From assembly GCA_006937955.1 (NCBI GenBank), contig SSNP01000149.1, forward strand, positions 886,469-950,468: 64,000 nt of DNA, read 5' to 3'. The notes under the pieces are model-generated. The model was not told where the DNA came from. It searched no databases and saw only the letters and a program-made list of their open reading frames with translations. This document shows positions 20,242 to 32,900 of the stretch, piece by piece. Within the stretch, counting starts at the first letter, position 1, and each line of letters opens with the position of its first letter. The position numbers were made by a program, and so were the translations under genes. This DNA is from Pachypanchax playfairii. Lineage: Eukaryota; Chordata; Actinopteri; Cyprinodontiformes; Aplocheilidae.

Positions 20242-20400
20242 TCAAGAGACAGAGTTCAGGAGTCTGACAGCTGTAGTGAAGAAGCTGTTCCAATACCTGC
20301 GCTCCCCTTGATATGGATGGATGGATGTGGGCCAGCATTCCTCCTGAAGTCCACAATCAACTCTTTGGTCTTCTCGGTGTTGAGCAGCAGCAGTAACTAG
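20242..20400 (-). pseudogene. L2/Rex1-like LINE, C-terminal fragment with internal deletion
   Basis: On the minus strand the sequence encodes NTEKTKELIVDFRRNAGP, followed after a short junction by RRYWNSFFTTAVRLLNSVS and a stop at 20242. The first piece is a typical segment of L2/Rex1-type reverse transcriptases after the catalytic box. The second is the typical extreme C-terminus (SFFPRAVRLLN in relatives). In a full copy they are separated by well over 100 residues, so most of the region between has been lost. A GGAT microsatellite lies just upstream. Confidence 0.7.
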
Positions 20401-20430
20401 ACTGCCTCTAGCTGTCTCTGGACCAACTGG

Positions 20431-20434
20431 GTGT

Positions 20435-20466
<32 letters not shown>

Positions 20467-20575
20467 ATGGATGGATGGATGGATGGATGGATGGATGGAT
20501 GGATGGATGGATGGATGGATGGATGGATGGATGATGGATGATGGATGGATGGATGGATGGATGGATGGATGGATG
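20431..20575. repeat. (GGAT)n microsatellite
   Basis: About 35 tetranucleotide copies, interrupted near 20533 by GATGATGGATGATGG. The open frames reading MDGWMDGW on the plus strand and IHPSIHPS on the minus strand are due to it. Confidence 0.97.
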
Positions 20576-20904
20576 CTCCATGCAAGCACAGGCAAGTTCT
20601 TTCCACACAGAACCGTGTTATTGCAGCCCTGGCTTTGTGCACTGGGGAACAAAGTGTTTTCCACAAAGATGGAAGCTTTATATTATCCAAAATGTTTTGG
20701 GATGCTGAAACATTTCCCTTTGCTTTGTTTTTAATGCAAGTTTTCCTCATCTGATTGTTCCCAGACCATGTCAGTGGAGATCAGAAATCCTCCAAACCTT
20801 TTCATTTCTGAATAATACACAGATCAAGGACAAACTGTTAGCTAGCTTGTTGTCAAACATGACTAGATTGAAAAGCTAGATAGCTCGAGGCTAATGATTG
20901 ATGA
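20576..20904. other. Intergenic, nothing recognised
   Basis: No repeat or coding signal recognised in this stretch. Confidence 0.5.
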
Positions 20905-21105
20905 TGATTTGCTAGCTGCATGATGATGCAGTTCATGCTGCTGCAGCTTGAAGGTCCTGGGTCTGATCTGCAGTTGAAGTCTTTCTGGAGGATTTATGTC
21001 TGTGTGGATTTTCTCCAGGAACTTGTTCCAAAAACATTCATGTTGTGTTAACTGAAGATTCTGATCTTGGCCACGAGTGTAAATGTTTTTCTGTCTATGT
21101 GGTAT
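20905..21105 (+). repeat. Decayed SINE-like teleost repeat
   Basis: In order: CTTGAAGGTCCTGGGTCTGA (resembling a tRNA-like B box of the GGTTCGATTCC type), TCTGTGTGGATTTTCTCCAG, CCAAAAACATTCATGTTGTG, TTAACTGAAGATTCT and TTTTTCTGTCTATGTGG. These follow the order of a repeat that is very common in fish genomes. The copy is heavily mutated. The fragment at 2513-2597 is from the same repeat. Confidence 0.6.
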
Positions 21106-21776
21106 TTTTAATGGATTAGTGACCTCAGTTCCCTTTGATCTGGATCAGGCAGGTATAGAATGATTTACTTACAATGAGACAGTATTTGAAATGCAAACAT
21201 GACATGAAGTTTTATGCTGATACTATGAGACCAGTATCTACAGGCATGTTCCTGTTTCTGCTTGTGACAACAGAATTTATTTGTTTAAGTTTCATTTGTT
21301 TGATGTTTCCACTGGAGAATGTTAGTGTGTTAACATGTTTACACTGTCCAGATGTGCAAATCAGGGTGAAGCACGTACTCATCCTCACATCATTCTTTTC
21401 TTCAGAGGTTTAATTTTCTTTCCTGAACTACAACTCTCTGAGATGTAACACTGTAATCCAGCAGATTTCATTTCCAGGGCCAAACTGTCAAACTGTTAAA
21501 TTACCACAAAGAACAAGACGGCTTGCTTCTCAACCACACACTATCATTTATCACTGCTGAGTGGCTTTAGCTGCCATCATGTGAACATCTACACATGCTG
21601 TAACACTATCATGAGACTGTAAGAAAACAGAATAACACCTTGTTTTTTTGTCAGCCTCCATCCATCATAATGTTTTCAGCTCTGAGCAGAACGAACATGC
21701 AACAGATTACTGAATTCTTCTAGAAATAGACTATCCTTCACCTCACATGACCACTACAAGGTGAAAAATAATTATC
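21106..21776. other. Intergenic, nothing recognised
   Basis: AT-rich single-copy-looking sequence. The 79-codon frame at 21174 has no recognisable motif. Confidence 0.5.
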
Positions 21777-21908
21777 CTAACACAAACACGCACACACACA
21801 CAAATAAACACACACACGTATGCACACACACACTTACGCGCTCATGCACACACAGGTATGCACGCACACACAGAGACACAAACACTCACACACATGCACA
21901 CACTTTCT

Positions 21909-21935
<27 letters not shown>
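21777..21935. repeat. CA-rich microsatellite, left copy
   Basis: Imperfect CA repeat with the ordered landmarks CTTACGCGCTCATGCACACA, CAGGTATGCACGCACACACA and GAGACACAAACAC, then a purer CA run ending at 21935. Confidence 0.9.
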
Positions 21936-21939
<4 letters not shown>

Positions 21940-22228
21940 GTGTTTTGTTATCCTTATGGGGACCGTCCATTGACTTCCATTGATTTTAGTAACTAGATTT
22001 ATACCTAACCCAAACCCTTTTACTAACCTTAACCATTACTGATCTATAACTAACCCTAAGACTAACTAAAACTCTATTCACACCATACCTATAAACCTAA
22101 CCCCTAACCCTAAAAAGGGGAGTCCCCCTCATGGGGACCAGGCTTCGGTCCCCACAAGAACCCTCGGACCCCAGAAAGATAGTAAAAGTCAGGAAACGGG
22201 TCCCCAGGAGGTCAGAAATACAAAACCC
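21936..22228. repeat. Teleost dispersed repeat core within CA repeats
   Basis: The core begins TGTGTGTTTTGTTATCCTTA and continues TGGGGACCGTCCATTGACTT, then CTAACC-rich sequence. It then contains a hairpin GGGGACC AGGCTTC GGTCCCC (22133-22153: stem 7, loop 7) and GGGTCCCCAGGAGGTC. I know this arrangement from many fish loci, usually next to CA repeats; its class is unknown to me. It carries CCCTAACCCTAA tracts that mimic telomere sequence but are part of the repeat. Confidence 0.65.
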
Positions 22229-22312
22229 ACACTTACGAGCACATGCACACACAGGAACGCACGCACACACAGAGACACACACACAAACACACACAAATAA
22301 ACACACACATGT
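22229..22312. repeat. CA-rich microsatellite, right copy
   Basis: The order CTTACGAGCACATGCACACA, CAGGAACGCACGCACACACA and GAGACACACACAC repeats that of the left copy, followed by AAATAAACACACACATG, which itself resembles the start of the left copy at about 21800. Confidence 0.85.
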
Positions 22313-24227
22313 TTCTAAAGGCTGTTCCTGATTCACATGAAATGGAACATGATGTCATCTATGAACGACAGGTTTTTGTGGGAGTGGCCTATTCTAATGT
22401 TAGCGTGTGACTGATGGCGACATCCATCACCTCAATGTCGTTATACAAAATGCATCAGGAAAGTATTGAGAAAAGTGGGTCAAATGAAGAAGTGCGTGCA
22501 GACTTGTGTTACATGGGGGGGCATCAGGACATTTAAAGTTTTGGCTCTCTGATCTGTGACAAATCGCAGCAGCACTGCAGTTAATGCCAGCAAAGTAAGT
22601 CAAATTAATGTTATATAGGCAAAACCATGAGCAAAGACAGCAAAGGTAGAATTTACCTCCAGGTGTAGAAAGTTAAGGTCTAATCCTGCACTGGAGGAAT
22701 ACCTGATGAGGACATGTTTATAGGTACGAGGGGTGCTGCCATGTTTTATATCCCCATGAAATGGTGTAGCAGATGGTAATAAAATTCACATGCTTAGATG
22801 TTAATGTTTTGTTCAGGGTAAATGTGTGTGCTGATGCGCATGTGAGAGATCACAACCTTATTTTCATGTTAGAATGTATGTATGTAATAATCCCAACTAG
22901 CATGCTGGTCTGCATGGAAACTGATTTTAAATTATAGTTCAGTACAAAGTAGAAAAACTGCAATGCAAACAAGTTAAATATGCAAACTGAGTGTAGAGTT
23001 AATGATCACATTTACATGCTCACAATAAACCATGTTACTCAGGAAAATCTGGTTGAGGTAAGAAATCAGATGTCACATGCACTGCAGTCTGCTCGTTACT
23101 GTCAGGGTTCTCATTCCACAGCCATCATTTTTATCTGGATGTATTTCTATGAAATATGTCTCTGCTGCTTACAGATATTTGGTCAAACTGTTTCCACTGT
23201 CAGCACAGATTCTGGAGCAGCTGCATGTTCCACTGGTGCAAACACAGCAGAACTGTTAGAATTACACATCCCTGTGGAAGAATGGTTCTGGGTTTAGGTT
23301 AGACAGCGTGATGCTGTTGCCTGGTTTTGGAGCCACTGATGGAAATGCAATATGCACCAAAACTAGTAGGTTTCACAGTTAATTAGAAAGACCAGTGAAT
23401 TAATTTTGAACTCACACATTTACCTCACATACATTTGCTTAGTCTAAAAGAAATTACCGAGTCAGATCTCTCTGCTGGGTGTGACTCAGAACTGGGGACA
23501 GAGTTCAGTTACTACTGAATAACAGAATAAGATCTGAGTCGGTTAGAATATGAAACTATAACAGGGAAACAAATCAACAGAAACCTAGAAAGATATAAAC
23601 AGGGAGATCCTTACTCAGGCATCAATATCTGCCTTTTGTGTTAATTAAAAACACTTTTATAAGTGTTTTTACTTTAAAAGTGGATTATTTAAAGGAGAAG
23701 TTCAGGTTATTAAAGTAATGCTGTAACACAGTCTGCACTTCATAGAAACATGTTCAATGATCATTATCATGTTGCAAAACTGATGCTACACAACTATCTG
23801 AAGCAAAAACAAGACTTACAATGACAACAAAACATTAGAATATGAGTTTATAGATGTAAAAAAAATATTCTTAAAGAGATTCTGCCCCAAGTAGACTAGC
23901 TTAAAAAATTCTTCCAGATTCTCCAAACTGAAATCCTTCTGATTTTAACTGATTTTAACACTATTCTCTCTTTTTCTATTTTCTGTTGAGTTGTATTTAA
24001 CACCACATAATAAAATGTATTTAAATATTTTATGCCCTGTCATTATGGGGTGCAATTTGTAAAGTTCCACAGTCAAATACTAACAGCATTATTTTTGGTT
24101 ATTTAGCCTGTCAGGAGAAAAAAATGGGGTTTATTTTTCAAATGCACATTTTCACCTTGTTATTCATTTATTTATAAATGTTACATTTACTAGCTAAATG
24201 TTTAGTTAATAAATTAAATTGTAGTTT
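22313..24227. other. Intergenic, nothing recognised
   Basis: AT-rich sequence with no gene or repeat that I can support. The 105-codon frame at 22980-23297 has no recognisable domain and ordinary composition for non-coding DNA. Confidence 0.5.
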
Positions 24228-24810
24228 GCAGATGAACTGGCTGAACTCTTTCTAGACATCTTCAACCTGTCCCTGCAGCTCTTACAGGTTCCTGTCTGCG
24301 TAAAGTCCTCCACCATTGTGCCAGTACCAAAGAAAACAAGCATCGTCGCTGCAATGATTACCTGTCACTCTCACCTCAGTCATCATTAAGTGATTTGAGC
24401 AGATCCTCCTGAAGCACATTAAGGACATCATCCCTGCTGGCTTGGACAGTCTGCATCTACAGGGAGAACCGTTCCATAAAGGATGCTGTCTCGCAGGCAC
24501 TTTAATCAGCCCTGACTCACCTGCAGTATCCCAACACCTACACCAGGATGCTGTTTGTGGACTTCAGTTCGACCTTCAACACCGTCGCCCTGGATACACT
24601 GGCCTTGAAGCTCCAAAACCACCAGCATCACACTGTGCCGGGTTCGGAGGTTTCCTTACCAACAGGCCCCAGATGGTGAAAACAGGGAATTCTACATCCT
24701 ACTCTCTGATCCTCAACACCTCTGATCCTGGAACACCTCAGGGCTATGTTCTCAGTCCTGCACTCTTCACCCAGGTCCCATGTCCAACAATGATGAGACC
24801 CACTACAGAG
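24228..24810 (+). pseudogene. L2/Rex1-like LINE, reverse-transcriptase relic
   Basis: Pieces of the polymerase are readable in three different frames. From 24228: ELAELFLDIFNLSL then SSTIVPVPKKT, the finger region. From 24551: LFVDFSSTFNTVALDTLALK, the first catalytic-aspartate motif. From 24730: GTPQGYVLSPALFT, the template-grip motif. Their order and wording fit L2/Rex1-type LINEs of fish. The YADD box that should follow is not visible. At least two frameshifts and deletions make it non-functional. It lies on the strand opposite to the fragment at 20242-20400. Confidence 0.8.
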
Positions 24811-25067
24811 AATTGTTGTGACTCTGGGGTTTTGTGTTGGTTTAGGTTCTGTGGGTTTGTTTTACATTTCAGTTATTATTTTATGGGATTATGTTGATAG
24901 TTATTCTTCTGTGCTCCTTAGTTCCTCCCAGTACCGGTGTTAAGTTATCTTATCATATTTTGAACTTTGTTTCCAGCTTTGGTTTTATTTTGGTAACGAT
25001 TGTACTTCCTGTTTTTCCCCGTGTGTTATGTGTCTTGATTATGTTCTATTGTTTCTGTGTTTCCTCC
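24811..25067 (+). other. Probable repeat sequence after the LINE relic
   Basis: T-rich sequence with TTCCTGTTTTTCCCCGTGTG, wording often found in fish dispersed repeats. I cannot assign a family. Confidence 0.3.
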
Positions 25068-25240
25068 TTAACATTTAGATTTAGCATTTAGATTTAAAAT
25101 TTAACATTTAGGTTTAACATATATTATTTAGATTGAGATTTAATATTTAGATTTAACATTTAGGTTTTAGATTTAACATTTAAGTTTTAGATTTAACATT
25201 TAGGTTTTAGATTTGAAATGTAGATATCATATTTAGGATT
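25068..25240. repeat. AT-rich imperfect tandem repeat (TTTAGATTTAACA)
   Basis: The words ATTTAGATTTAACATTTAGG and TTTTAGATTTAACATTTAAG recur with shifts over about 170 bp. The basic word is about 6 bp (TTTARR or TTTAAC) with longer 12- to 24-bp repeats. Confidence 0.75.
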
Positions 25241-25982
25241 TAAATTTTTAAAGATGCACGCAATACAAACATGCTGGTTTATGATGATTTTTAGACACAT
25301 TTTCTGCTTAAATCTGATGAAAGTGTGCTAAGTGTGGAAAAAGTAAGCTAAATATGAAAAAAAGTCTATTTCCACTAGATAACGAAAATTTTACACTTGG
25401 CGCCCCATATTTATCCATGCTGTGTTAAAACGTTTTTAATGTTCATGAAAAAAAATATGTTAAGCTAATTTGTTATGCCAATTCAGTATAGCAGCTAACC
25501 CTAACCCTAAAACACAGCAAGAAACATAGAACAGGAAACACGAAACCCTTTCAAAATAAAATCACCATAGCCCTAACTTTGGCAAATCTTCTTGAGAAAT
25601 TAAACAAAAACAAACTCCAACTTCATAAACATGAAGAACCAAGAAGGTAAATTATAAAACTTTTGAGGGCATTTGATAATAGAAGATGAAACATTATAAC
25701 TAATAAATGTTGTGGAGTTGTATTAAAAATCCTTTTAAATTGTCTTGTTTTTAAAACTTATTTAAATTAATTCTGGGTAGTAAAATACTGTAAAATGGAG
25801 AAAGGTTGAACACTCCCAACTGAATCCATAAAATATTTAACCTGTCATTTATTTGGAAATGACTGACTGGAAATCCGAAATCAATAATCCAACAAAGTTT
25901 ACCTCTAAGCAACAATTTATATTTTACTTTCTGTTATTTAATTTCTTTTATTTCGAAATTGCATTTCGCATCACACCAGGCT
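25241..25982. other. Intergenic, nothing recognised
   Basis: AT-rich. Contains CTAACCCTAACCCTAAAA at about 25496, only two to three telomere-like units, too short to interpret. Confidence 0.5.
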
Positions 25983-26302
25983 GTCATGTTTCATGTCTGT
26001 AATTACATAAACTCTATCAGCCTGTCATTGCCTGCACCTGTCACCGCCCCTTTAAGGGAGGAGGTAGAATTAGCTGCCTCATGCTTCGCTAGCCAGAGAT
26101 TTGTTCACCTCTTCCAGTCTGTTTTGCTTTGTTCACCTGTTTCCCGCCACTCTGGATTTTCTCCTTGGATTCTTATCACATGGATGCTGGATTGTTTAAA
26201 GCTGCTTGACATTGCTTCTACCTTGTTCCTGCCTGTCTTTCAGCCTGCCATGCCAACGATTCTGTAAGTGACACCTTTGGAATCTCAGATCTGTTTACCA
26301 TC
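25983..26302 (+). other. Possible left half of an LTR-like element holding the 11-bp array
   Basis: Starts TGTCATGTTTCATG, is rich in C/T words such as TTCACCTGTTTCCCGCC, and runs straight into the first 11-bp units. The sequence on the other side of the array (33105-33245) ends with GTCACATTAAACTCACC and CCTCCGCCAACA, which resembles the 3' end of a fish LTR. I could not find a convincing target duplication, so this is only a proposal. Confidence 0.3.
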
Positions 26303-26362
26303 ATTTACCTGTGTATTACTCGTGTATTACCTGTTTATTACCTGTGTATTGCCCGTGTATTG
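26303..26362. repeat. Short outlying block of 11-bp repeat units
   Basis: About five units (TGTATTACTCG, TGTATTACCTG, TTTATTACCTG, TGTATTGCCCG, TGTATTG) of the family that fills 26937-33104. They are separated from the main array by 574 bp of other sequence. Confidence 0.85.
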
Positions 26363-26743
26363 TTCTTACTTCTGTTATCCATGTGTCTCCTGGTGTTCTC
26401 TTCTTTATATTTTCCCTCCTCACTCCTGTAACCATCCAGGATCAGAGCTGCTTGTTTTACACAAACCCAGTTAGCATAGCTACATCCAGCTAGCTCCGAG
26501 TGAAGCCTCGACTGCTTTCCTTTCTCATTTAACGGCTGTTTGATAGCAGATAATCTCGTGGTATTTAACATGGTTTGGGGCGCTTCAAAAATCGCAGTTG
26601 ATTGGCTAAATTAAGTTCTTCCGTTTGGCAATGCAGATCTGTTATTGGCTAATTCGATCTAAGAGCCCGCCTCCTGAGGGAGCTTTCTCCAGGGTCCCAG
26701 AGCTGAACTAGACATATGAGAAGTGAAGAAGCAGGAAATCATG
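26363..26743. other. Sequence interrupting the 11-bp array, unassigned part
   Basis: Includes GTTAGCATAGCTACATCC and CAGTTGATTGGCTAAATT, wording typical of fish dispersed repeats. Probably internal sequence of the element whose end is at 26936; its left end was not found. Confidence 0.4.
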
Positions 26744-26936
26744 TTTTACAAAGTAATTTCTGTCTTTCAGAAATAATTTATACAATCTTCTCAGTATATA
26801 AATATAAATATGTGTTTTTAACTCTAAATACATGAAATTAAAAAAAAGAAAATAAATATTACTTATTTGTTGCCACATCATGTTTTTTGATAGGGAGGGT
26901 GGAGCCCTAGCGCCCTCTATTGGCCAGCCGCCACTG
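26744..26936 (-). mobile_element. CAGTGGCGG transposon terminal module, inverse copy
   Basis: Reverse complement of 1892-2085, from the AAGTAATTTCTGTCTTTCAG region to the terminus CCAGCCGCCACTG at 26936. The next base begins the main 11-bp array, so the terminus sits directly at the repeat units. Confidence 0.75.
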
Positions 26937-29900
26937 ATATTACCTGTGTATTACCAGTATATTACCTTTCTATTACCCATGTATTACCTGCGTATTGGCC
27001 GTGTATTACCTGTGTATTATCTGTATATTACCCATGTATTACCCATGTATTACCTGCGTATTGGCCGTGTATTACCCATGTATTACCCATGTATTACCTG
27101 TATATTACCCATGTATTACCAATGTATTACCTGCGTATTGGCCGTGTATTACCCATGTATTACCTGTATATTACCCATGTATTACCCATGTATTACCTGC
27201 GTATTGGCCGTGTATTACCCATGTATTACCTGTATATTACCCATGTATTACCCATGTATTACCTGCGTATTGGCCGTGTATTACCCATGTATTACCCATG
27301 TATTACCTGTATATTACCCATGTATTACCCGTATATTACCCATGTATTACCCATGTATTACCCATGTATTACCCATGTATTACCTGTATATTACCCATGT
27401 ATTACCTGCGTATTGGCCGTGTATTACCCATGTATTACCCATGTATTACCTGTATATTACCCATGTATTACCCATGTATTACCTGCGTATTGGCCGTGTA
27501 TTACCCATGTATTACCCATATATTACCCATGTATTACCCATGTATTACCCGTGTATTACCCATGTATTACCCATGTATTACCTGCGTATTGGCCGTGTAT
27601 TACCCATGTATTACCCATGTATTACCTGTATATTACCCATGTATTACCAATGTATTACCTGCGTATTGGCCGTGTATTACCCATGTATTACCTGTATATT
27701 ACCCATGTATTACCCATGTATTACCTGCGTATTGGCCGTGTATTACCCATGTATTACCCATGTATTACCTATATATTACCCATGTATTACCCATGTATTA
27801 CCCGTGTATTACCCATGTATTACCCATGTATTACCTGTATATTACCCATGTATTACCAATGTATTACCTGCGTATTGGCCGTGTATTACCCATGTATTAC
27901 CCATGTATTACCTGTATATTACCCATGTATTACCCATGTATTACCTGTGTATTGGCCGTGTATTACCCATGTATTACCTGTATATTACCCATGTATTACC
28001 CGTATATTACCCATGTATTACCCATGTATTACCTGCGTATTGGCCGTGTATTACCCATGTATTACCCATGTATTACCTGTATATTACCCATGTATTACCC
28101 ATGTATTACCTGCGTATTGGCCGTGTATTACCCATGTATTACCCATGTATTACCTGTATATTACCCATGTATTACCCATGTATTACCCATGTATTACCCA
28201 TGTATTACCCATATATTACCCATGTATTACCCGTATATTACCCATGTATTACCAATGTATTACCTGCGTATTGGCCGTGTATTACCCATGTATTACCTGT
28301 ATATTACCCATGTATTACCCATGTATTACCTGCGTATTGGCCGTGTATTACCCATGTATTACCCATGTATTACCTGTATATTACCCATGTATTACCCATG
28401 TATTACCTGCGTATTGGCCGTGTATTACCCATGTATTACCTGTATATTACCCATGTATTACCCATGTATTACCTGCGTATTGGCCGTGTATTACCCATGT
28501 ATTACCCATGTATTACCTGTATATTACCCATGTATTACCCATGTATTACCTGCGTATTGGCCGTGTATTACCCATGTATTACCCGTATATTACCTATGTA
28601 TTACCTGTATATTACCCATGTATTACCCGTATATTACCCATGTATTACCCATGTATTACCTGCGTATTGGCCGTGTATTACCCATGTATTACCCATGTAT
28701 TACCCATGTATTACCCATGTATTACCAATGTATTACCTGCGTATTGGCCGTGTATTACCCATGTATTACCCATGTATTACCCATGTATTACCCATGTATT
28801 ACCTGTATATTACCCATGTATTACCCATGTATTACCTGCGTATTGGCCGTGTATTACCCATGTATTACCCATGTATTACCTGTATATTACCCATGTATTA
28901 CCCATGTATTACCTGCGTATTGGCCGTGTATTACCCATGTATTACCTGTATATTACCCATGTATTACCCATGTATTACCTGCGTATTGGCCGTGTATTAC
29001 CCATGTATTACCCATGTATTACCTGTATATTACCCATGTATTACCCGTATATTACCCATGTATTACCAATGTATTACCTGCGTATTGGCCGTGTATTACC
29101 CATGTATTACCTGTATATTACCCATGTATTACCCATGTATTACCTGCGTATTGGCCGTGTATTACCCATGTATTACCCATGTATTACCTGTATATTACCC
29201 ATGTATTACCCATGTATTACCTGCGTATTGGCCGTGTATTACCCATGTATTACCTGTATATTACCCATGTATTACCCATGTATTACCTGCGTATTGGCCG
29301 TGTATTACCCATGTATTACCCATGTATTACCCATGTATTACCTGTATATTACCCATGTATTACCCATGTATTACCTGCGTATTGGCCGTGTATTACCCAT
29401 GTATTACCCATGTATTACCTGTATATTACCCATGTATTACCCGTATATTACCCATGTATTACCCATGTATTACCTACGTATTGGCCGTGTATTACCTGTG
29501 TATTACCTGTATATTACCCATGTATTACCCATGTATTACCCATATATTACCCATGTATTACCCATGTATTACCTGCGTATTGCCCGTGTATTACCCATGT
29601 ATTACCCATGTATTACCTGTATATTACCCATGTATTACCCATGTATTACCTGCGTATTGGCCGTGTATTACCCATGTATTACCTGTATATTACCCATGTA
29701 TTACCCATGTATTACCTGCGTATTGGCCGTGTATTACCCATGTATTACCCATATATTACCTGTATATTACCCATGTATTACCCATGTATTACCGCGTATT
29801 GGCCGTGTATTACCCATGTATTACCCATATATTACCCATGTATTACCTGTATATTACCCATGTATTACCCGTATATTACCTATGTATTACCTGTATATTA

Positions 29901-32900
29901 CCCATGTATTACCCATGTATTACCTGCGTATTGGCCGTGTATTACCCATGTATTACCCATGTATTACCTGTATATTACCCATGTATTACCCATGTATTAC
30001 CCATGTATTACCCATGTATTACCTGCGTATTGGCCGTGTATTACCCATGTATTACCTGTATATTACCCATGTATTACCCATGTATTACCTGCGTATTGGC
30101 CGTGTATTACCCATGTATTACCCATGTATTACCCGTGTATTACCCATGTATTACCCGTATATTACCCATGTATTACCCATGTATTACCTGCGTATTGGCC
30201 GTGTATTACCCATGTATTACCCATGTATTACCTGTATATTACCCATGTATTACCCATGTATTACCCGTGTATTACCCGTGTATTACCCATGTATTACCCA
30301 TGTATTACCTGTATATTACCCATGTATTACCCATGTATTACCTGCGTATTGGCCGTGTATTACCCATGTATTACCCATGTATTACCTGTATATTACCCAT
30401 GTATTACCCATGTATTACCTGCGTATTGGCCGTGTATTACCCATGTATTACCTGTATATTACCCATGTATTACCCATGTATTACCTGCGTATTGGCCGTG
30501 TATTACCCATGTATTACCCATGTATTACCTGTATATTACCCATGTATTACCAATGTATTACCTGCGTATTGGCCGTGTATTACCCATGTATTACCTGTAT
30601 ATTACCCATGTATTACCCATGTATTACCTGCGTATTGGCCGTGTATTACCCATGTATTACCCATGTATTACCCATATATTACCCATGTATTACCCATGTA
30701 TTACCTGCGTATTGGCCGTGTATTACCCATGTATTACCTGTATATTACCCATGTATTACCCATGTATTACCTGCGTATTGGCCGTGTATTACCCATGTAT
30801 TACCTGTATATTACCCATGTATTACCCATGTATTACCTGCGTATTGGCCGTGTATTACCCATGTATTACCCATGTATTACCTGTATATTACCCATGTATT
30901 ACCTGTATATTACCCATGTATTACCCATGTATTACCTGCGTATTGGCCGTGTATTACCCATGTATTACCTGTATATTACCCATGTATTACCAATGTATTA
31001 CCTGCGTATTGGCCGTGTATTACCCATGTATTACCTGTATATTACCCATGTATTACCCATGTATTACCTGCGTATTGGCCGTGTATTACCCATGTATTAC
31101 CTGTTTATTACCCATGTATTACCCATGTATTACCCATGTATTACCAACGTATTGGCCGTGTATTACCCATGTATTACCCATCTATTACCCATGTATTACC
31201 CATGTATTACCTGTATATTACCCATGTATTACCCATGTATTACCTGCGTATTGGCCGTGTATTACCCATGTATTACCTGTATATTACCCATGTATTACCC
31301 ATGTATTACCTGCGTATTGGCCGTGTATTACCCATGTATTACCCATGTATTACCTGTATATTACCCATGTATTACCCATGTATTACCTGCGTATTGGCCG
31401 TGTATTACCCATGTATTACCTGTATATTACCCATGTATTACCCATGTATTACCTGCGTATTGGCCGTGTATTACCCATGTATTACCCATGTATTACCTGT
31501 ATATTACCCATGTATTACCCATGTATTACCTGCGTATTGGCCGTGTATTACCCATGTATTACCCATATATTACCCATGTATTACCCATGTATTACCTGCG
31601 TATTGGCCGTGTATTACCCATGTATTACCTGTATATTACCCATGTATTACCCATGTATTACCTGCGTATTGGCCGTGTATTACCCATGTATTACCCATGT
31701 ATTACCTGTATATTACCCATGTATTACCCATGTATTACCTGCGTATTGGCCGTGTATTACCCATGTATTACCTGTATATTACCCATGTATTACCCATGTA
31801 TTACCTGCGTATTGGCCGTGTATTACCCATGTATTACCCATGTATTACCCATGTATTACCCATGTATTACCTGTATATTACCCATGTATTACCCATGTAT
31901 TACCTGCGTATTGGCCGTGTATTACCCATGTATTACCCATGTATTACCTGTATATTACCCATGTATTACCCGTATATTACCCATGTATTACCAATGTATT
32001 ACCTGCGTATTAGCCATGTATTACCCATGTATTACCTGTATATTACCCATGTATTACCCATGTATTACCTGCGTATTGGCCGTGTATTACCCATGTATTA
32101 CCCATGTATTACCTATATATTACCCATGTATTACCCATGTATTACCTGCGTATTGGCCGTGTATTACCCATGTATTACCTGTATATTACCCATGTATTAC
32201 CAATGTATTACCTGCGTATTGGCCGTGTATTACCCATGTATTACCCATGTATTACCTGTATATTACCCATGTATTACCCGTATATTACCCATGTATTACC
32301 AATGTATTACCTGCGTATTGGCCGTGTATTACCCATGTATTACCTGTATATTACCCATGTATTACCCATGTATTACCTGCGTATTGGCCGTGTATTACCC
32401 ATGTATTACCCATGTATTACCCATGTATTACCCATGTATTACCCGTATATTACCCATGTATTACCCATGTATTACCTGCGTATTGGCCGTGTATTACCCA
32501 TGTATTACCTGTATATTACCCATGTATTACCCATGTATTACCTGCGTATTGGCCGTGTATTACCCATGTATTACCAATGTATTACCTGCGTATTGGCCGT
32601 GTATTACCCATGTATTACCTGTATATTACCCATGTATTACCCATGTATTACCTGCGTATTGGCCGTGTATTACCCATGTATTACCCATGTATTACCTGTA
32701 TATTACCCATGTATTACCAATGTATTACCTGCGTATTGGCCGTGTATTACCCATGTATTACCTGTATATTACCCATGTATTACCCATGTATTACCTGCGT
32801 ATTGGCCGTGTATTACCCATGTATTACCCATGTATTACCTGTATATTACCCATGTATTACCCATGTATTACCTGCGTATTGGCCGTGTATTACCCATGTA

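Noticed and set aside
20397..20750. IHPSIHPS-repeat protein
   Set aside because: Translation of the GGAT microsatellite. Only the C-terminal piece at 20242-20400 has real homology, to an L2-like LINE.
22020..22115. Interstitial telomere repeat (CCCTAA words here, at about 5370 and at 25496)
   Set aside because: Only one to three imperfect units each; at 22020-22115 they belong to a dispersed repeat.
22980..23297. 105-codon frame as a small gene
   Set aside because: No domain, no splice or promoter context, and a length expected by chance in intergenic DNA.
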